Source: Akkermansiaceae bacterium (GTDB lineage Bacteria; Verrucomicrobiota; Verrucomicrobiia; Verrucomicrobiales; Akkermansiaceae). From it: a DNA stretch of 40,531 nt. A program made the position numbers and the translations under genes. The notes below the pieces were generated by a model. It made no database searches. It was not told where the DNA came from and saw only the letters and a program-made list of their open reading frames with translations. Location of the stretch: NCBI GenBank assembly GCA_903826205.1, contig CAIKDP010000146.1, forward strand, positions 1-40,531. The letters are read 5' to 3'. Below are positions 9,255 to 17,410 of this stretch, in pieces; the stretch's first letter is position 1, and each line of letters opens with the position of its first letter.

Positions 9255-9992
9255 ATGCCGATCTACCCTAACAACTGGGCGGTAGTCATCCCGCTGGCGA
9301 ATGAAGAGGCGGAGTTGCCGGAATTCACGGCGCTATTGCGCTTGGTGATGGATGAGATGGGTGGTGGAACGGCCTATTTTGTGGTGGACCGGGTATCGAA
9401 GGACCGGACCCTTGAGTGTTGTGAGGAACTGGGACGCCTGGATCCGAGGTTGATCACCAAGTGGATTCCTGAAAACCGCAATGTGGTGGATGCCTACATC
9501 AACGGCTTCAGGGCTGCACTCAAGGATGGGCACGAGATCATTATCGAAATGGATGGTGGTTTGTCCCACGATCCGCGGGCGATCCCCGGATTCCTCAGGG
9601 CCCTCAATGAAGGCAATGATTGTGCCTTTGGCAGCCGCTATATGAATGGTGGGTCGATGGTGGATTCGCCGCTCAGACGTCGAATCCTGAGCAAGGGGGG
9701 GACAATCCTGGCGCGGTGGCTGTTAGGTTCGAGGTTGGCGGATATGACTTCGGGTTATCAGGCCTTCCGGCGTTCTGTCTTATTCAAAGTCGTGGACTAC
9801 CCGCTGCGATCAAAAGCTCACTTCTACCAGACCGAGTTGCGGCATCTTCTACGGAATGCAAAGTTGATAGAAGTGCCGATCCACTATCGGGCACCGTCGC
9901 CGAGGGTCTCCCAAGGGGCAATTCGGAATGCTCTCTCGGTTTTATTCTATTATTTTCTCCGGCGCCTGCAGGGCCGATCACCGGCAATCTGA
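9255..9992 (+). CDS. GT2 glycosyltransferase, dolichol-phosphate-mannose-synthase-like
   Basis: A 245-residue GT2 enzyme without membrane segments. WAVVIPLANEEAELPEF (8-24), the donor-binding VVDRVSKDRT (43-52), the metal-binding EMDGGLSHDP (98-107) and GSRYMNGG match the DPM1/polyprenol-phosphate glycosyltransferase subgroup. The family usually loads mannose or glucose onto a polyprenyl phosphate for use by membrane GT-C enzymes, and two GT-C candidates lie downstream (11112 and 14434). The usual DDGS is replaced by DRVS, which is atypical. The end overlaps the start of the STELLO-like gene by one base. Confidence 0.82.
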   Translation: MPIYPNNWAVVIPLANEEAELPEFTALLRLVMDEMGGGTAYFVVDRVSKDRTLECCEELGRLDPRLITKWIPENRNVVDAYINGFRAALKDGHEIIIEMDGGLSHDPRAIPGFLRALNEGNDCAFGSRYMNGGSMVDSPLRRRILSKGGTILARWLLGSRLADMTSGYQAFRRSVLFKVVDYPLRSKAHFYQTELRHLLRNAKLIEVPIHYRAPSPRVSQGAIRNALSVLFYYFLRRLQGRSPAI

Positions 9993-11038
9993 TGGAAACG
10001 AGTGCTACCTCCACAGCCATTGTTGTCACGTCAATCAATGGTCCGAATGCCGCGCTGCGGGAGCTTGCGGCCGGCTGTCTGGCAAATGGATGGGATTTTG
10101 TGCTGGCGGGAGACATCAAGAGCCCGCCGGAATTTTCGCTGGAGGGCTGCCGGTTTTTATCGCTAAAGACGCAACGAGAAAGTGGATTTGCCCTGGGCCG
10201 GATTTGCCCGGAGCGGTCCTATACCCGGAAGAACATCGGTTATCTGGCAGCCATTCGAGCCGGGGCGGGTGTCATTGTGGAGACCGACGACGACAATCAT
10301 CCGCGAAAGGAATTCTGGGTGCCCCGTGAGCCCAAGGTGCAATGCCGGCCGGTAGAGGTCGATGCCTGGGTGAATGCCTATCAGTATTTCAGCCGGGATT
10401 TCATCTATCCGCGCGGACTGCCCTTGAGTCATGCACGGGATTCTGGGCCTGAGCCGGGACGTTTTGAAACGATCGATTGTCCCATACAGCAAGGTCTCGC
10501 GGATGAGGACCCGGATGTGGATGCGGTATACCGCATGCTGTTCCCGTTGCCATTCCACTTTGGTGAAGGCGATGGACCGGTCTTGCTGAGGGGCGGGGCA
10601 TGGTGTCCTTTCAACAGTCAGAATACGACATTCTTTGCAGGGGTGTTTCCTTTCTTGTATTTGCCGGCGTGGTGCAGCTTCAGGATGACGGACATCTGGC
10701 GCAGTTTTGTCGCACAACGGGTGTTGCAGGCAATAGGGCATGGGGTGTTGTTCCATGGTGCGACTGTATGGCAGGAGCGCAACGAGCATGACTTGCAACG
10801 GGATTTCATGGATGAGATACCCGGATACTCGAACAATGCACGGATTCGGGAGGAGCTTCTTGGAATTCGCCTTGGGGCTGAGGATTCGATTCGAGTGATG
10901 ATGGAGCAGTGCTATGAGGTCCTCATCCGGCATGATTGGGTGGGACGCGATGAAGAGCGGTTGTTGCAGGCTTGGTTTGAGGACCTTGATGTACTTGGAA
11001 TTCCTCGCATTGATGGTTCCCCAGGTTGCACTCCATGA
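9992..11038 (+). CDS. STELLO/DUF288-like glycosyltransferase
   Basis: About 348 residues from the ATG at 9992, which shares its A with the preceding stop codon; the frame is open much further upstream but that part overlaps the GT2 gene. Signature segments are AIVVTSINGP (9-18), YTRKNIGYLAAIRAGAGVIVETDDDNHP (77-104) and a WCPFNSQNT block near 205. These resemble DUF288, the family of the plant STELLO proteins that interact with cellulose synthase. The DDD at 99-101 would bind a metal and nucleotide sugar. The bacterial members have no firm activity, so specificity is unknown. It is probably translated with the upstream gene by coupling. Confidence 0.75.
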   Translation: METSATSTAIVVTSINGPNAALRELAAGCLANGWDFVLAGDIKSPPEFSLEGCRFLSLKTQRESGFALGRICPERSYTRKNIGYLAAIRAGAGVIVETDDDNHPRKEFWVPREPKVQCRPVEVDAWVNAYQYFSRDFIYPRGLPLSHARDSGPEPGRFETIDCPIQQGLADEDPDVDAVYRMLFPLPFHFGEGDGPVLLRGGAWCPFNSQNTTFFAGVFPFLYLPAWCSFRMTDIWRSFVAQRVLQAIGHGVLFHGATVWQERNEHDLQRDFMDEIPGYSNNARIREELLGIRLGAEDSIRVMMEQCYEVLIRHDWVGRDEERLLQAWFEDLDVLGIPRIDGSPGCTP

Positions 11039-11055
11039 GGTTAGACCAGAATATT

Positions 11056-11095
11056 GAACCACTGAAATCACTGAGTCACACTGAATGCACTGATG
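11056..11095. repeat. CACTGA-type intergenic repeat, copy 2
   Basis: Four CACTGA hexamers lie within 40 bp, opening with GAACCACTGAAA like the copy at 7443. It fills most of the 73-bp gap between the STELLO-like gene and the membrane GT-C gene. Confidence 0.6.
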
Positions 11096-11111
11096 TATTT
11101 TAACTGAATCC

Positions 11112-12302
11112 ATGGTAACCAGCAAAACAACAAGGTCTGGCTTCGATTTGATACTGCTGGCATTGCTGCTGGCGTTGCCATCGCTGGGGGTCATTCAAAA
11201 GTATACCGGGCTTGCAGGTGTGTCCGGCTATGTGGCATTCGTCGCGGGTACGCTGTTTCTAATTCGGAAGTTTGGAACTCGCCTTGCACCACTGCTGCGG
11301 CGCTACTTTGGTGTGCTGAGTGTGGCTGCCTTTGCCGGACTTGCGCTTTGCTTCGCCATCGTTTATCCGATTGAGAATAGCAGGGGATTGGGTAAGAGCA
11401 GTGATCGGGACGATGGCCTGAATCTGGCGGTAGCCCGCATGGCAGACGGGCAATCTCCGTACTATCCTTCTGACAAATTTGCCGGCCCGCTGTCCGTCTT
11501 GCCGGGTGGTATTGTGCTGGCGGCTCCCTTTGTCGCACTGGGGACAAGTGGTTATCAAAATCTCTTTTGGCTGGCGGTATTTCTCATGGCTGCGTGCTGG
11601 ATGTTTCGGGATAGGGCAATGGCATTTGTGATGCTGACTGTGCCACTGGCATTGTCTCCGGCAGCCCTGTATGAGTATATATCCGGCGGGGATATGCTTA
11701 CCAACGGGATTTATGTAGCGGTGGGTTTCCTGCTAGCCTTGAGCGTGTGCTCGAACCCGAAAGCGTCGGGAGGGCTGGGATGGATGTGCTGTGTGCTATT
11801 GGGAGTGTGTTTGGCGTCGCGCTGGAATTTCCTGCTGTTGCTGCCACTGTTTGGAGCAGTGCTATGGCGGACGGTGGGATGGAGCATGGCTTTAGTGGCG
11901 GTGGCGGTTGTCGGCCTGGTTGCGGTTGCCACCATAGTGCCATTTTATCTGCATGATCCCGCGGGATTTACGCCGCTGCTCAGTCGATACAAGCTGGCAA
12001 TTGTCGATCATGCCATGCCTTGGGCAAGCAAGGCGATGTTTGGGGTGACTGCGTTGCTCGGAATGTTCGGGGCGTGGGCATTGCTGAGATCGTCAACAGT
12101 GGATTTGCACCGGTCATTCTTCCGCTGGTGCACGCTGGTTACTTTGTGTCCAATGGTATGTGCTGTGGTATTGTCCAGTTGGGTCCGCGGGCACCTTGAT
12201 TTTGGTTTTATGAGTGAGCGCTGCGGACTGATGTTTGTGGCTTTTGCGTTGTTTGGGTGGGGCGGCCAGATTTGGAATGAGACAGAACTGACAACTCTAT
12301 GA
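11112..12302 (+). CDS. Polytopic membrane protein, GT-C glycosyltransferase candidate
   Basis: A 396-residue protein with about ten hydrophobic segments, starting with LLALLLALPSLGVI near 16. An early extracytoplasmic loop carries SSDRDDGLNLAVARMADGQ and PYYPSDKFAGPLSVLPGG, where acidic residues after the first helices fit the catalytic region of GT-C enzymes that use polyprenyl-phosphate sugars in the periplasm. No exact family can be named with confidence. The DPM-like GT2 two genes upstream could make its donor. The end overlaps the next methyltransferase gene by 4 bp (12299-12302). A Wzy-type polymerase is an alternative but less likely because of the GT-C-like first loop. Confidence 0.6.
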   Translation: MVTSKTTRSGFDLILLALLLALPSLGVIQKYTGLAGVSGYVAFVAGTLFLIRKFGTRLAPLLRRYFGVLSVAAFAGLALCFAIVYPIENSRGLGKSSDRDDGLNLAVARMADGQSPYYPSDKFAGPLSVLPGGIVLAAPFVALGTSGYQNLFWLAVFLMAACWMFRDRAMAFVMLTVPLALSPAALYEYISGGDMLTNGIYVAVGFLLALSVCSNPKASGGLGWMCCVLLGVCLASRWNFLLLLPLFGAVLWRTVGWSMALVAVAVVGLVAVATIVPFYLHDPAGFTPLLSRYKLAIVDHAMPWASKAMFGVTALLGMFGAWALLRSSTVDLHRSFFRWCTLVTLCPMVCAVVLSSWVRGHLDFGFMSERCGLMFVAFALFGWGGQIWNETELTTL

Positions 12303-13048
12303 GACTGCAACTGGTTCATCCCGATTTAGTAGTGGATCCTCGAGCCGAGGCGATGTTGCCGGCGGTGGGTGGTTTTCCGCCGTCGGATCGTGCGCTCTTT
12401 CTAGCGGGATACGGCGAATTGTGCCGGATCGACCTGAATGGTAAGCGGGCGCTCGAGATATGTGGTGGGTTTGGCAAGTTGTCTGGGCTGCTGGCAGAGA
12501 CGTTTCCCGGCGCTGAAGTCATTGGGCTGGATCTCTATGCGGCATCGGGTCCGGAGATTGACGAACGGCTGAGCAGACTGCCCGGTCTCTCCTACGTGGC
12601 GGGCGACGCGCTTGACTTGTCCGCCTATATGGATAAGTCGTTCGATCTGGTATGGGGCCAGGCCTCACTGCATCACTTGGCGCATGATCCAGACAAGTTG
12701 TGCCGGGAGGTATTGCGGGTGCTCAAGCCCGGCGGTCGCTTTGTGTTTATTTTCGAGCCGCTGGGTCACAATCTGCTGGTGGCGGCGATCCGGGCGGTGC
12801 GCATTGCACGTGAAGAATTGCCGGATGAGTGCAACGTGTATTTTTCGCAGTTTGAACGCATGCTGAGCACGGGATTCTCAAGATGTGAAGTGCAGGTCTT
12901 CAATATGCTCGGCTATCCGATGAAGGCGCTGTCAGACCGGTTTGGATTCATTTCACGGACGGCACAACGGTTGGATAGCGGGTTATTTCGGTGTTTTCCC
13001 AGACTCCTCCGTTACGGCGCGAACTGCAATGTGATCTTTACAAAATAG
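12299..13048 (+). CDS. Class I SAM-dependent methyltransferase
   Basis: A 249-residue methyltransferase of the Methyltransf_11 type. Motif I is ALEICGGFGKLSG (51-63), LDLY (77-80) ends strand 2, GDALDL (102-107) is motif II, and LKPGGRFVFIFEP (142-154) is the post-II strand. SLHHLAHDPDKLCREV is typical of small-molecule methyltransferases. It overlaps the membrane GT-C gene by 4 bp, so the two are probably coupled, and it may cap or decorate the glycan. The substrate cannot be told from sequence. Confidence 0.82.
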   Translation: MRLQLVHPDLVVDPRAEAMLPAVGGFPPSDRALFLAGYGELCRIDLNGKRALEICGGFGKLSGLLAETFPGAEVIGLDLYAASGPEIDERLSRLPGLSYVAGDALDLSAYMDKSFDLVWGQASLHHLAHDPDKLCREVLRVLKPGGRFVFIFEPLGHNLLVAAIRAVRIAREELPDECNVYFSQFERMLSTGFSRCEVQVFNMLGYPMKALSDRFGFISRTAQRLDSGLFRCFPRLLRYGANCNVIFTK

Positions 13049-13064
13049 CGGCGGCTGCGCCGAA

Positions 13065-13194
13065 GTTAATGGTTAATAGTTATTGGTTATTTGTGAGCCT
13101 TGCGCTTGTCATTCTAGAATGAAGCAATCCACGCATGGCGCCACCAAGATCGAGAATCTTCACCAATGACATATAACTATTAACGTATAACCTA
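13065..13194. repeat. AT-rich palindromic spacer element
   Basis: The gap between the methyltransferase and the next glycosyltransferase is AT-rich and symmetrical. GTTAATAGTTAT (13072-13083) is mirrored exactly by ATAACTATTAAC (13173-13184), and a perfect 14-bp palindrome TCATTCTAGAATGA sits between them at 13109-13122. No coding frame is evident. It looks like a short non-autonomous repeat, or a strong structure separating two transcription units. Confidence 0.5.
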
Positions 13195-13198
13195 TTTC

Positions 13199-14422
13199 AT
13201 GCGCTGGTACACATGCACTCCTGTGGCGTTTGGCGGCGGCGCGGATTTTTTCGCGCGGGACAGCGGCTTGTTGTGCCGGGGGTTTCAGGCTTTGGGAGTG
13301 GAGAGTCGGGCCGTGATGCCGGGAGAACGGCAAGCGGAGGATGAAGCCGACTTGATCCGGACGGATTTTAAGAACCTGGAGTCGGCGGATTGGTGGAAGG
13401 CTCTCAACCTTGACGGGGTGGTGTTGTATGCCTGGGGGAGTCCGAAGTTTCGCAAGGTGGCCGCTGCCATTCACAAGGCTGGGATTTTTCTGGTCTTGAA
13501 TCAGGATAATGGCGGCTTGGTGAGCCCTCTGTTGGGTCCGGTTGCCTGGGCGCAAGAGCAGCAGATCCTATCCGGGGCGGGTCGTGTTAGGGGGGGGGGG
13601 GTGCGCTGGGTGAAGCTGCTAGTTAAGGGATTTTCAAAAGGCTTGCTATGGGATGATCTATTCAGGATCAGGCATCTGCGCGAAGGGGATGTCATCACCT
13701 GTGTGACGCCAATTGCGGCAGGCCACTATCGGCGGTATTGCGGGATTTTTGGTGGAGAGGAATTTGCCGGACGCGTGCAGGTGTTGCCCCATCCGGTGCA
13801 CCCGCAGTTTCGGATGCAAGGGACAAAGCGTCGGCAAGTGGTGGCAGTGGGCCGCTGGGATGACCGATGTCAGAAGCGTCCGGAGCGGTTGATGGAGGTG
13901 ATTGGGGGTTTGGTGCAGCGTGACCCAGAGGTCGTGGTGGAAATCGTAGGTGGTGGGATCGAGCTTTTGCAGCGCTGGCATAGCGGTCTAACGGAAGGTC
14001 AGCGCGCCCGGGTGAGACTGAGGGGACGTATGCTACCTAAGGAGATGGTCGAGATTTATGCCGCTTCGCAGGTATCGTATTGTCCGTCGGCCTACGAATC
14101 ATTCCACATTGCCAGCGGGGAGTCCTTGTGTTGCGGTTGTTCGGTAGTCGCCGCGCGCTCGGCGTCGCTAGCCGCATTTCAATGGTTCGCTGATGAGGGC
14201 GTGGCCACGTTGGCAGCGAAGGATGACTTAGACGGGCATTTACAAGCCTTGGAAAAGGAACTGGAGTGCTGGCAACGAGGACAACGGAATCCAGAGCAAA
14301 TTTCCCGTGTCTGGTGTGAGCGCCTGCATGCGGATCGCGTGGCGGAACGGATTGCCGGCATGGCCGCATCACTGGATCTAAATGACAAGGACGTGAGATT
14401 TCGGAGTTCACCCACAGACTAA
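13199..14422 (+). CDS. GT4-like glycosyltransferase with a G12 tract in its coding frame
   Basis: A 407-residue GT-B protein. The N-terminus has the glycine-rich FGGGADFFARDSG (11-23), the C-terminal half has VVAVGRWDDRCQKRPERL, VEIVGGG and YESFHIASGESLCCG, where E(SFHIASG)E forms the EX7E motif of retaining GT4 enzymes. It is likely an active EPS transferase with unknown donor. Twelve consecutive Gs (13590-13601) encode the Gly-Gly-Gly near residues 132-134. In the present length the frame is open; gain or loss of one G would truncate the protein before the catalytic half. The gene follows a palindromic spacer, so it may start a separate transcription unit. Confidence 0.8.
   Translation: MRWYTCTPVAFGGGADFFARDSGLLCRGFQALGVESRAVMPGERQAEDEADLIRTDFKNLESADWWKALNLDGVVLYAWGSPKFRKVAAAIHKAGIFLVLNQDNGGLVSPLLGPVAWAQEQQILSGAGRVRGGGVRWVKLLVKGFSKGLLWDDLFRIRHLREGDVITCVTPIAAGHYRRYCGIFGGEEFAGRVQVLPHPVHPQFRMQGTKRRQVVAVGRWDDRCQKRPERLMEVIGGLVQRDPEVVVEIVGGGIELLQRWHSGLTEGQRARVRLRGRMLPKEMVEIYAASQVSYCPSAYESFHIASGESLCCGCSVVAARSASLAAFQWFADEGVATLAAKDDLDGHLQALEKELECWQRGQRNPEQISRVWCERLHADRVAERIAGMAASLDLNDKDVRFRSSPTD
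13590..13601 (+). repeat. Homopolymer tract of 12 G
   Basis: Read as AGG GGG GGG GGG GTG, an in-frame run of 12 guanines. It is the longest homopolymer I noticed in the window and lies in the first third of a glycosyltransferase gene, a position typical of slipped-strand contingency loci. Confidence 0.9.
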
Positions 14423-14433
14423 CTGATATCCAG

Positions 14434-15867
14434 ATGAATATGACAATAAGAACGCGAATGGATTTGGCGTTATGTACTATGTTGACAGTCTTGGCATGTT
14501 TGCTTTGGGTTAGTTCTGATAGTTTCTGGATTGACGAGGGGAACGCAGCCGCCAAGGCGGTACAAGACAGCATCCCTGCATGGTACGGTGCCTTGGTGAA
14601 GGGTGGCGGCTCGGATGCCCAGATGCCAGGCTTCATGCTATATGGCTGGTTCTGGGAAAAGGTGTTTGGGAGTGAAGAGTACGGACTGAGGGCGAGTAAT
14701 TTGCTATGGTATTTTCTGGCGCTGTGGTACATGCGTTTTAGTCGCCTAGAGATGTTGGCGCTAGCGCTTTCTCCATTTGTTCTATACTATTTAGACGAAT
14801 TCAGGCCCTATATGATGCAGATCGCTGGAGGTGCAATGGCAATATCCGGACTGCGCCTATTGACGCAGAATTTAGCCACCGCATGGCGGCGAGTATTAGG
14901 CGGTTGTCTTATTTTGTGCGCATCTAGCCTGATTGGGGTCCTCTGGGCAACAGGGGCACTGGTTTCGGCTGTCATTTTGCGTCCGGATATTCTAAGGGAG
15001 AAGAGTGTCTGGCGTGATAGTGCGGCAGTGTCAGTTGTATTTGCCGGCTTGGGATGGTACTATCTGAGGTCGCTGTTGATGGGGCAGGGGGCTGCGGCCA
15101 TGAGCGGGGGCATATTGATGAGTCTAGGGGCTTGCGCCTACGAATTGATGGGCTTGACCGGTTTGGGGCCAAGTAGGGCTGAATTGCGAGTGAATCCCAC
15201 GAGTATGAGAGCGTATGCAATTCCGCTGGTATCGGCAGCAGCGTTCGTTTCTGTTACCTGGATTATGGGATTGGTGGGGCTATGGAAAGCAACGCCCCTC
15301 AGAAATTGGCTGGCGTTACTGGTGGGGCTTGCCATTCCACTCGGTGCCTTGGTGGTTATGCTTTTCCTTAAGGATTTCAGGTTCCTTGCACGACATATCG
15401 CGCCAATGTCCGTACTTCTGGCCGTTCTTACCGGGCATGTATTGGGAGGATGTGGGTGGGAAGGCAATTGGAGGAGAATGGCTCAGGTGAGTGCGGCGGC
15501 ATCGGTCGTGATAGGTGTTATGGGTGCACTTTCTACGAGATTCTGCGCTAGGCACCACAAGGACGACTATCGACAGGCGGCACAAATCGCTAGAACAGCC
15601 ATAGGAAATGGCAATCCGGTTGTTTGGGCGGCGGATGCGGTAACTGGGAAATATTATGGTTTGCGGTCTGAACAAAGGTCGAATCAGATGACCTTTCGCG
15701 TATGGGATCCTAGCAAGCCGATACTAGTAGGAAATGAAATGGTAATCTTATCGAAACCTGACCTATACGACCCACGGGGTTCATTGAGATTCGAGCTCAA
15801 AAGTGGTGGCTTCGTGATTGTTGATGAAATTCAGGCGTTCACCGTTTGGCGTGCTCTGGGGAAGTGA
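14434..15867 (+). CDS. Polytopic membrane protein, GT-C (PMT/ArnT-like) glycosyltransferase candidate
   Basis: A 477-residue protein with roughly ten membrane segments. After the first helix comes SFWIDEGNAAAKA, matching the (W/F)xDE motif in the first periplasmic loop of PMT/ArnT-type GT-C enzymes, and DAQMPGFMLYGWFW supplies the usual Pro-rich second part of that loop. A soluble C-terminal tail of about 100 residues follows the last helix. Such enzymes transfer a sugar from a polyprenyl-phosphate carrier on the outer face of the inner membrane. The GtrB/GtrA pair just downstream could provide that donor. The gene is clearly AT-richer than its upstream neighbours. Confidence 0.65.
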   Translation: MNMTIRTRMDLALCTMLTVLACLLWVSSDSFWIDEGNAAAKAVQDSIPAWYGALVKGGGSDAQMPGFMLYGWFWEKVFGSEEYGLRASNLLWYFLALWYMRFSRLEMLALALSPFVLYYLDEFRPYMMQIAGGAMAISGLRLLTQNLATAWRRVLGGCLILCASSLIGVLWATGALVSAVILRPDILREKSVWRDSAAVSVVFAGLGWYYLRSLLMGQGAAAMSGGILMSLGACAYELMGLTGLGPSRAELRVNPTSMRAYAIPLVSAAAFVSVTWIMGLVGLWKATPLRNWLALLVGLAIPLGALVVMLFLKDFRFLARHIAPMSVLLAVLTGHVLGGCGWEGNWRRMAQVSAAASVVIGVMGALSTRFCARHHKDDYRQAAQIARTAIGNGNPVVWAADAVTGKYYGLRSEQRSNQMTFRVWDPSKPILVGNEMVILSKPDLYDPRGSLRFELKSGGFVIVDEIQAFTVWRALGK

Positions 15868-15950
15868 ACATTTCAGATGAAATTCTAGTTGTATGCGAAG
15901 CGGAAGACAGTGTCAGGTGTTTCGCAATGGTTGCGTTGAGTAAATCCTAC

Positions 15951-15977
15951 TTGAAGTCTGCACTTTTCGCTTAATAT
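15951..15977 (+). promoter_or_regulatory. Weak sigma70-like promoter candidate
   Basis: TTGAAG (15951-15956) and TAATAT (15972-15977) are separated by 15 bp in the 160-bp spacer before the GtrB-like gene. The boxes are good but the spacing is short, so this is only a candidate start for the gtrB-gtrA-oxidoreductase set. Confidence 0.25.
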
Positions 15978-16027
15978 TCAGACACGCACATATGCCCCTC
16001 TTTATCAATCACTGAAAGAATTTTGCT

Positions 16028-16990
16028 ATGCAAAGACTCACTCTAATCATCCCCTGCTATAATGAAGAGGATGTGCTGCCCAAATTGTTTCAACGCGTCG
16101 ACGCGGTTGCGGCGACGTGGGGAATGGATTATGAAATCATTTGTGTGGATGACGGCTCACGTGACTTGACTTGGGAAATGCTCAAGGCGCAGAATGCCAA
16201 GGATACCCGCTGGCGCTGTTTGAGTTTTGCACGCAACTTCGGCCATCAGACGGCAGTGAGTGCCGGATTGTATTTCGCGAGCGGCGACGCGGTTGTGATC
16301 ATTGACGCAGATTTGCAAGACCCACCTGAGGAGATATCCCGCTTGCTAGCGAAGTGGCGCGATGGATTCGAAGTCGTCTTCGCCACGCGCAAGAAGCGGC
16401 AGGATCCACTGCTCAAGAGGATTCTCGCGTGGGGTTTTTACCGGTTACTACAAAGAATGACACCGCTGCCGATGACCCGTGACTCCGGAGACTTTTGCCT
16501 GCTTGACAAGAAGGTCGTTGTCGTGATGAACGCGCTGCCTGAACGCAGTCGGTACCTGCGCGGGTTGCGGACGTGGTGTGGGTTCCGGCAGGCATCGGTG
16601 GTATTTGATCGCGCTGAACGCGCTGCGGGTTTACCGCAATACACATTTACAAAATCCTTCAATCTGGCGATGGACGGACTTTTTTCATTTTCTGCCGCGC
16701 CATTGCGGATGGCTACATATCTCGGTTTGTGGGTGTCCGCCTTTGCATTCCTAGGCGTTGTGTTCACATTTGTCCAAAAGATCTTCGCCGAGCAGTTTGG
16801 CCGGATCGGTCTTGCGCCCGGAGCGGGCTTTCCCACCATCGTCATTTCCGTCCTATTCCTTGGTGGAGTGCAATTGATCTGCGTCGGTATCCTCGGCGAG
16901 TATATCGGTCGCATCTACGAGGAGGTCAAAGGTCGTCCACTCTGGATTATCCGCGACAGCGTGGGTGTTGTTCCGCCGGAGGGGAAATAG
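16028..16990 (+). CDS. GtrB/ArnC-like polyprenyl-phosphate glycosyltransferase
   Basis: A 320-residue GT2 enzyme with two C-terminal transmembrane helices (about 227-253 and 268-295). LTLIIPCYNEEDVLPKL (4-20), DDGSRD (41-46), DADLQDPP (93-100), GDFCLLDK and ILGEYIGRIYEEVKGRP are the family signatures. It transfers a sugar, usually glucose, from a nucleotide donor to undecaprenyl phosphate at the cytoplasmic face. The next gene encodes its usual partner GtrA, 8 bp downstream. Length and motifs are normal. It probably supplies the periplasmic GT-C enzyme encoded upstream. Confidence 0.92.
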   Translation: MQRLTLIIPCYNEEDVLPKLFQRVDAVAATWGMDYEIICVDDGSRDLTWEMLKAQNAKDTRWRCLSFARNFGHQTAVSAGLYFASGDAVVIIDADLQDPPEEISRLLAKWRDGFEVVFATRKKRQDPLLKRILAWGFYRLLQRMTPLPMTRDSGDFCLLDKKVVVVMNALPERSRYLRGLRTWCGFRQASVVFDRAERAAGLPQYTFTKSFNLAMDGLFSFSAAPLRMATYLGLWVSAFAFLGVVFTFVQKIFAEQFGRIGLAPGAGFPTIVISVLFLGGVQLICVGILGEYIGRIYEEVKGRPLWIIRDSVGVVPPEGK

Positions 16991-16998
16991 TTTGCATC

Positions 16999-17385
16999 AT
17001 GAAGAAGCTTTTCTTCCAGAACAAGCAATTGCTTTATTACTGTATCATTGGGGGAAGTGGCGCTGCTCTGGACTTCTGTAGCTATTCGTTATTGATTAAA
17101 GCCGGCATTTTTGATTATCAGGCTGCGAATGTCGTCGGATACGCTAGCGGCACGTTGCTCTCTTTTATCTTTAACGCAAGATATAACTTTCGTGTTACAG
17201 ACAAGATCGGCGTGCGGCTTTCCATATTTTTTGGCGTGGCGTTTCTTGGATGGGTTATTTCGGCCGGATTGATAGCCCAGCTCATCGCCTGTTATGGATT
17301 CGGCAAATACATTTCTAAATTGGTGACGCTTGTAGCCGTGGTGGTTCTGCAGTACAACCTCAACCGTCTGCTGACGTTCCGCTAA
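16999..17385 (+). CDS. GtrA-family membrane protein (probable polyprenyl-phosphate-sugar flippase)
   Basis: 128 residues from the ATG at 16999, with four hydrophobic segments. YYCIIGGSGAALDFCSYSLL near the N-terminus and the C-terminal LQYNLNRLLTFR are typical of GtrA, as are the NVVGYASGTLLSFIFNARYNFR residues between them. The family is thought to flip polyprenyl-phosphate-linked sugars across the inner membrane. Its position directly after the GtrB-like gene supports this role. The reading frame stays open further upstream, but that part overlaps GtrB and is not real. Confidence 0.9.
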   Translation: MKKLFFQNKQLLYYCIIGGSGAALDFCSYSLLIKAGIFDYQAANVVGYASGTLLSFIFNARYNFRVTDKIGVRLSIFFGVAFLGWVISAGLIAQLIACYGFGKYISKLVTLVAVVVLQYNLNRLLTFR

Positions 17386-17410
17386 ACCAACAAGAGTCCG
17401 CACAAAACAT

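Noticed and set aside
9620-9991. N-terminal extension of the STELLO-like frame
   Set aside because: It overlaps the GT2 gene, whose motifs are real; the ATG at 9992 gives the normal start.
16729-16998. N-terminal extension of the GtrA frame
   Set aside because: It lies wholly within the GtrB-like gene; GtrA family proteins start as the ATG at 16999 predicts.
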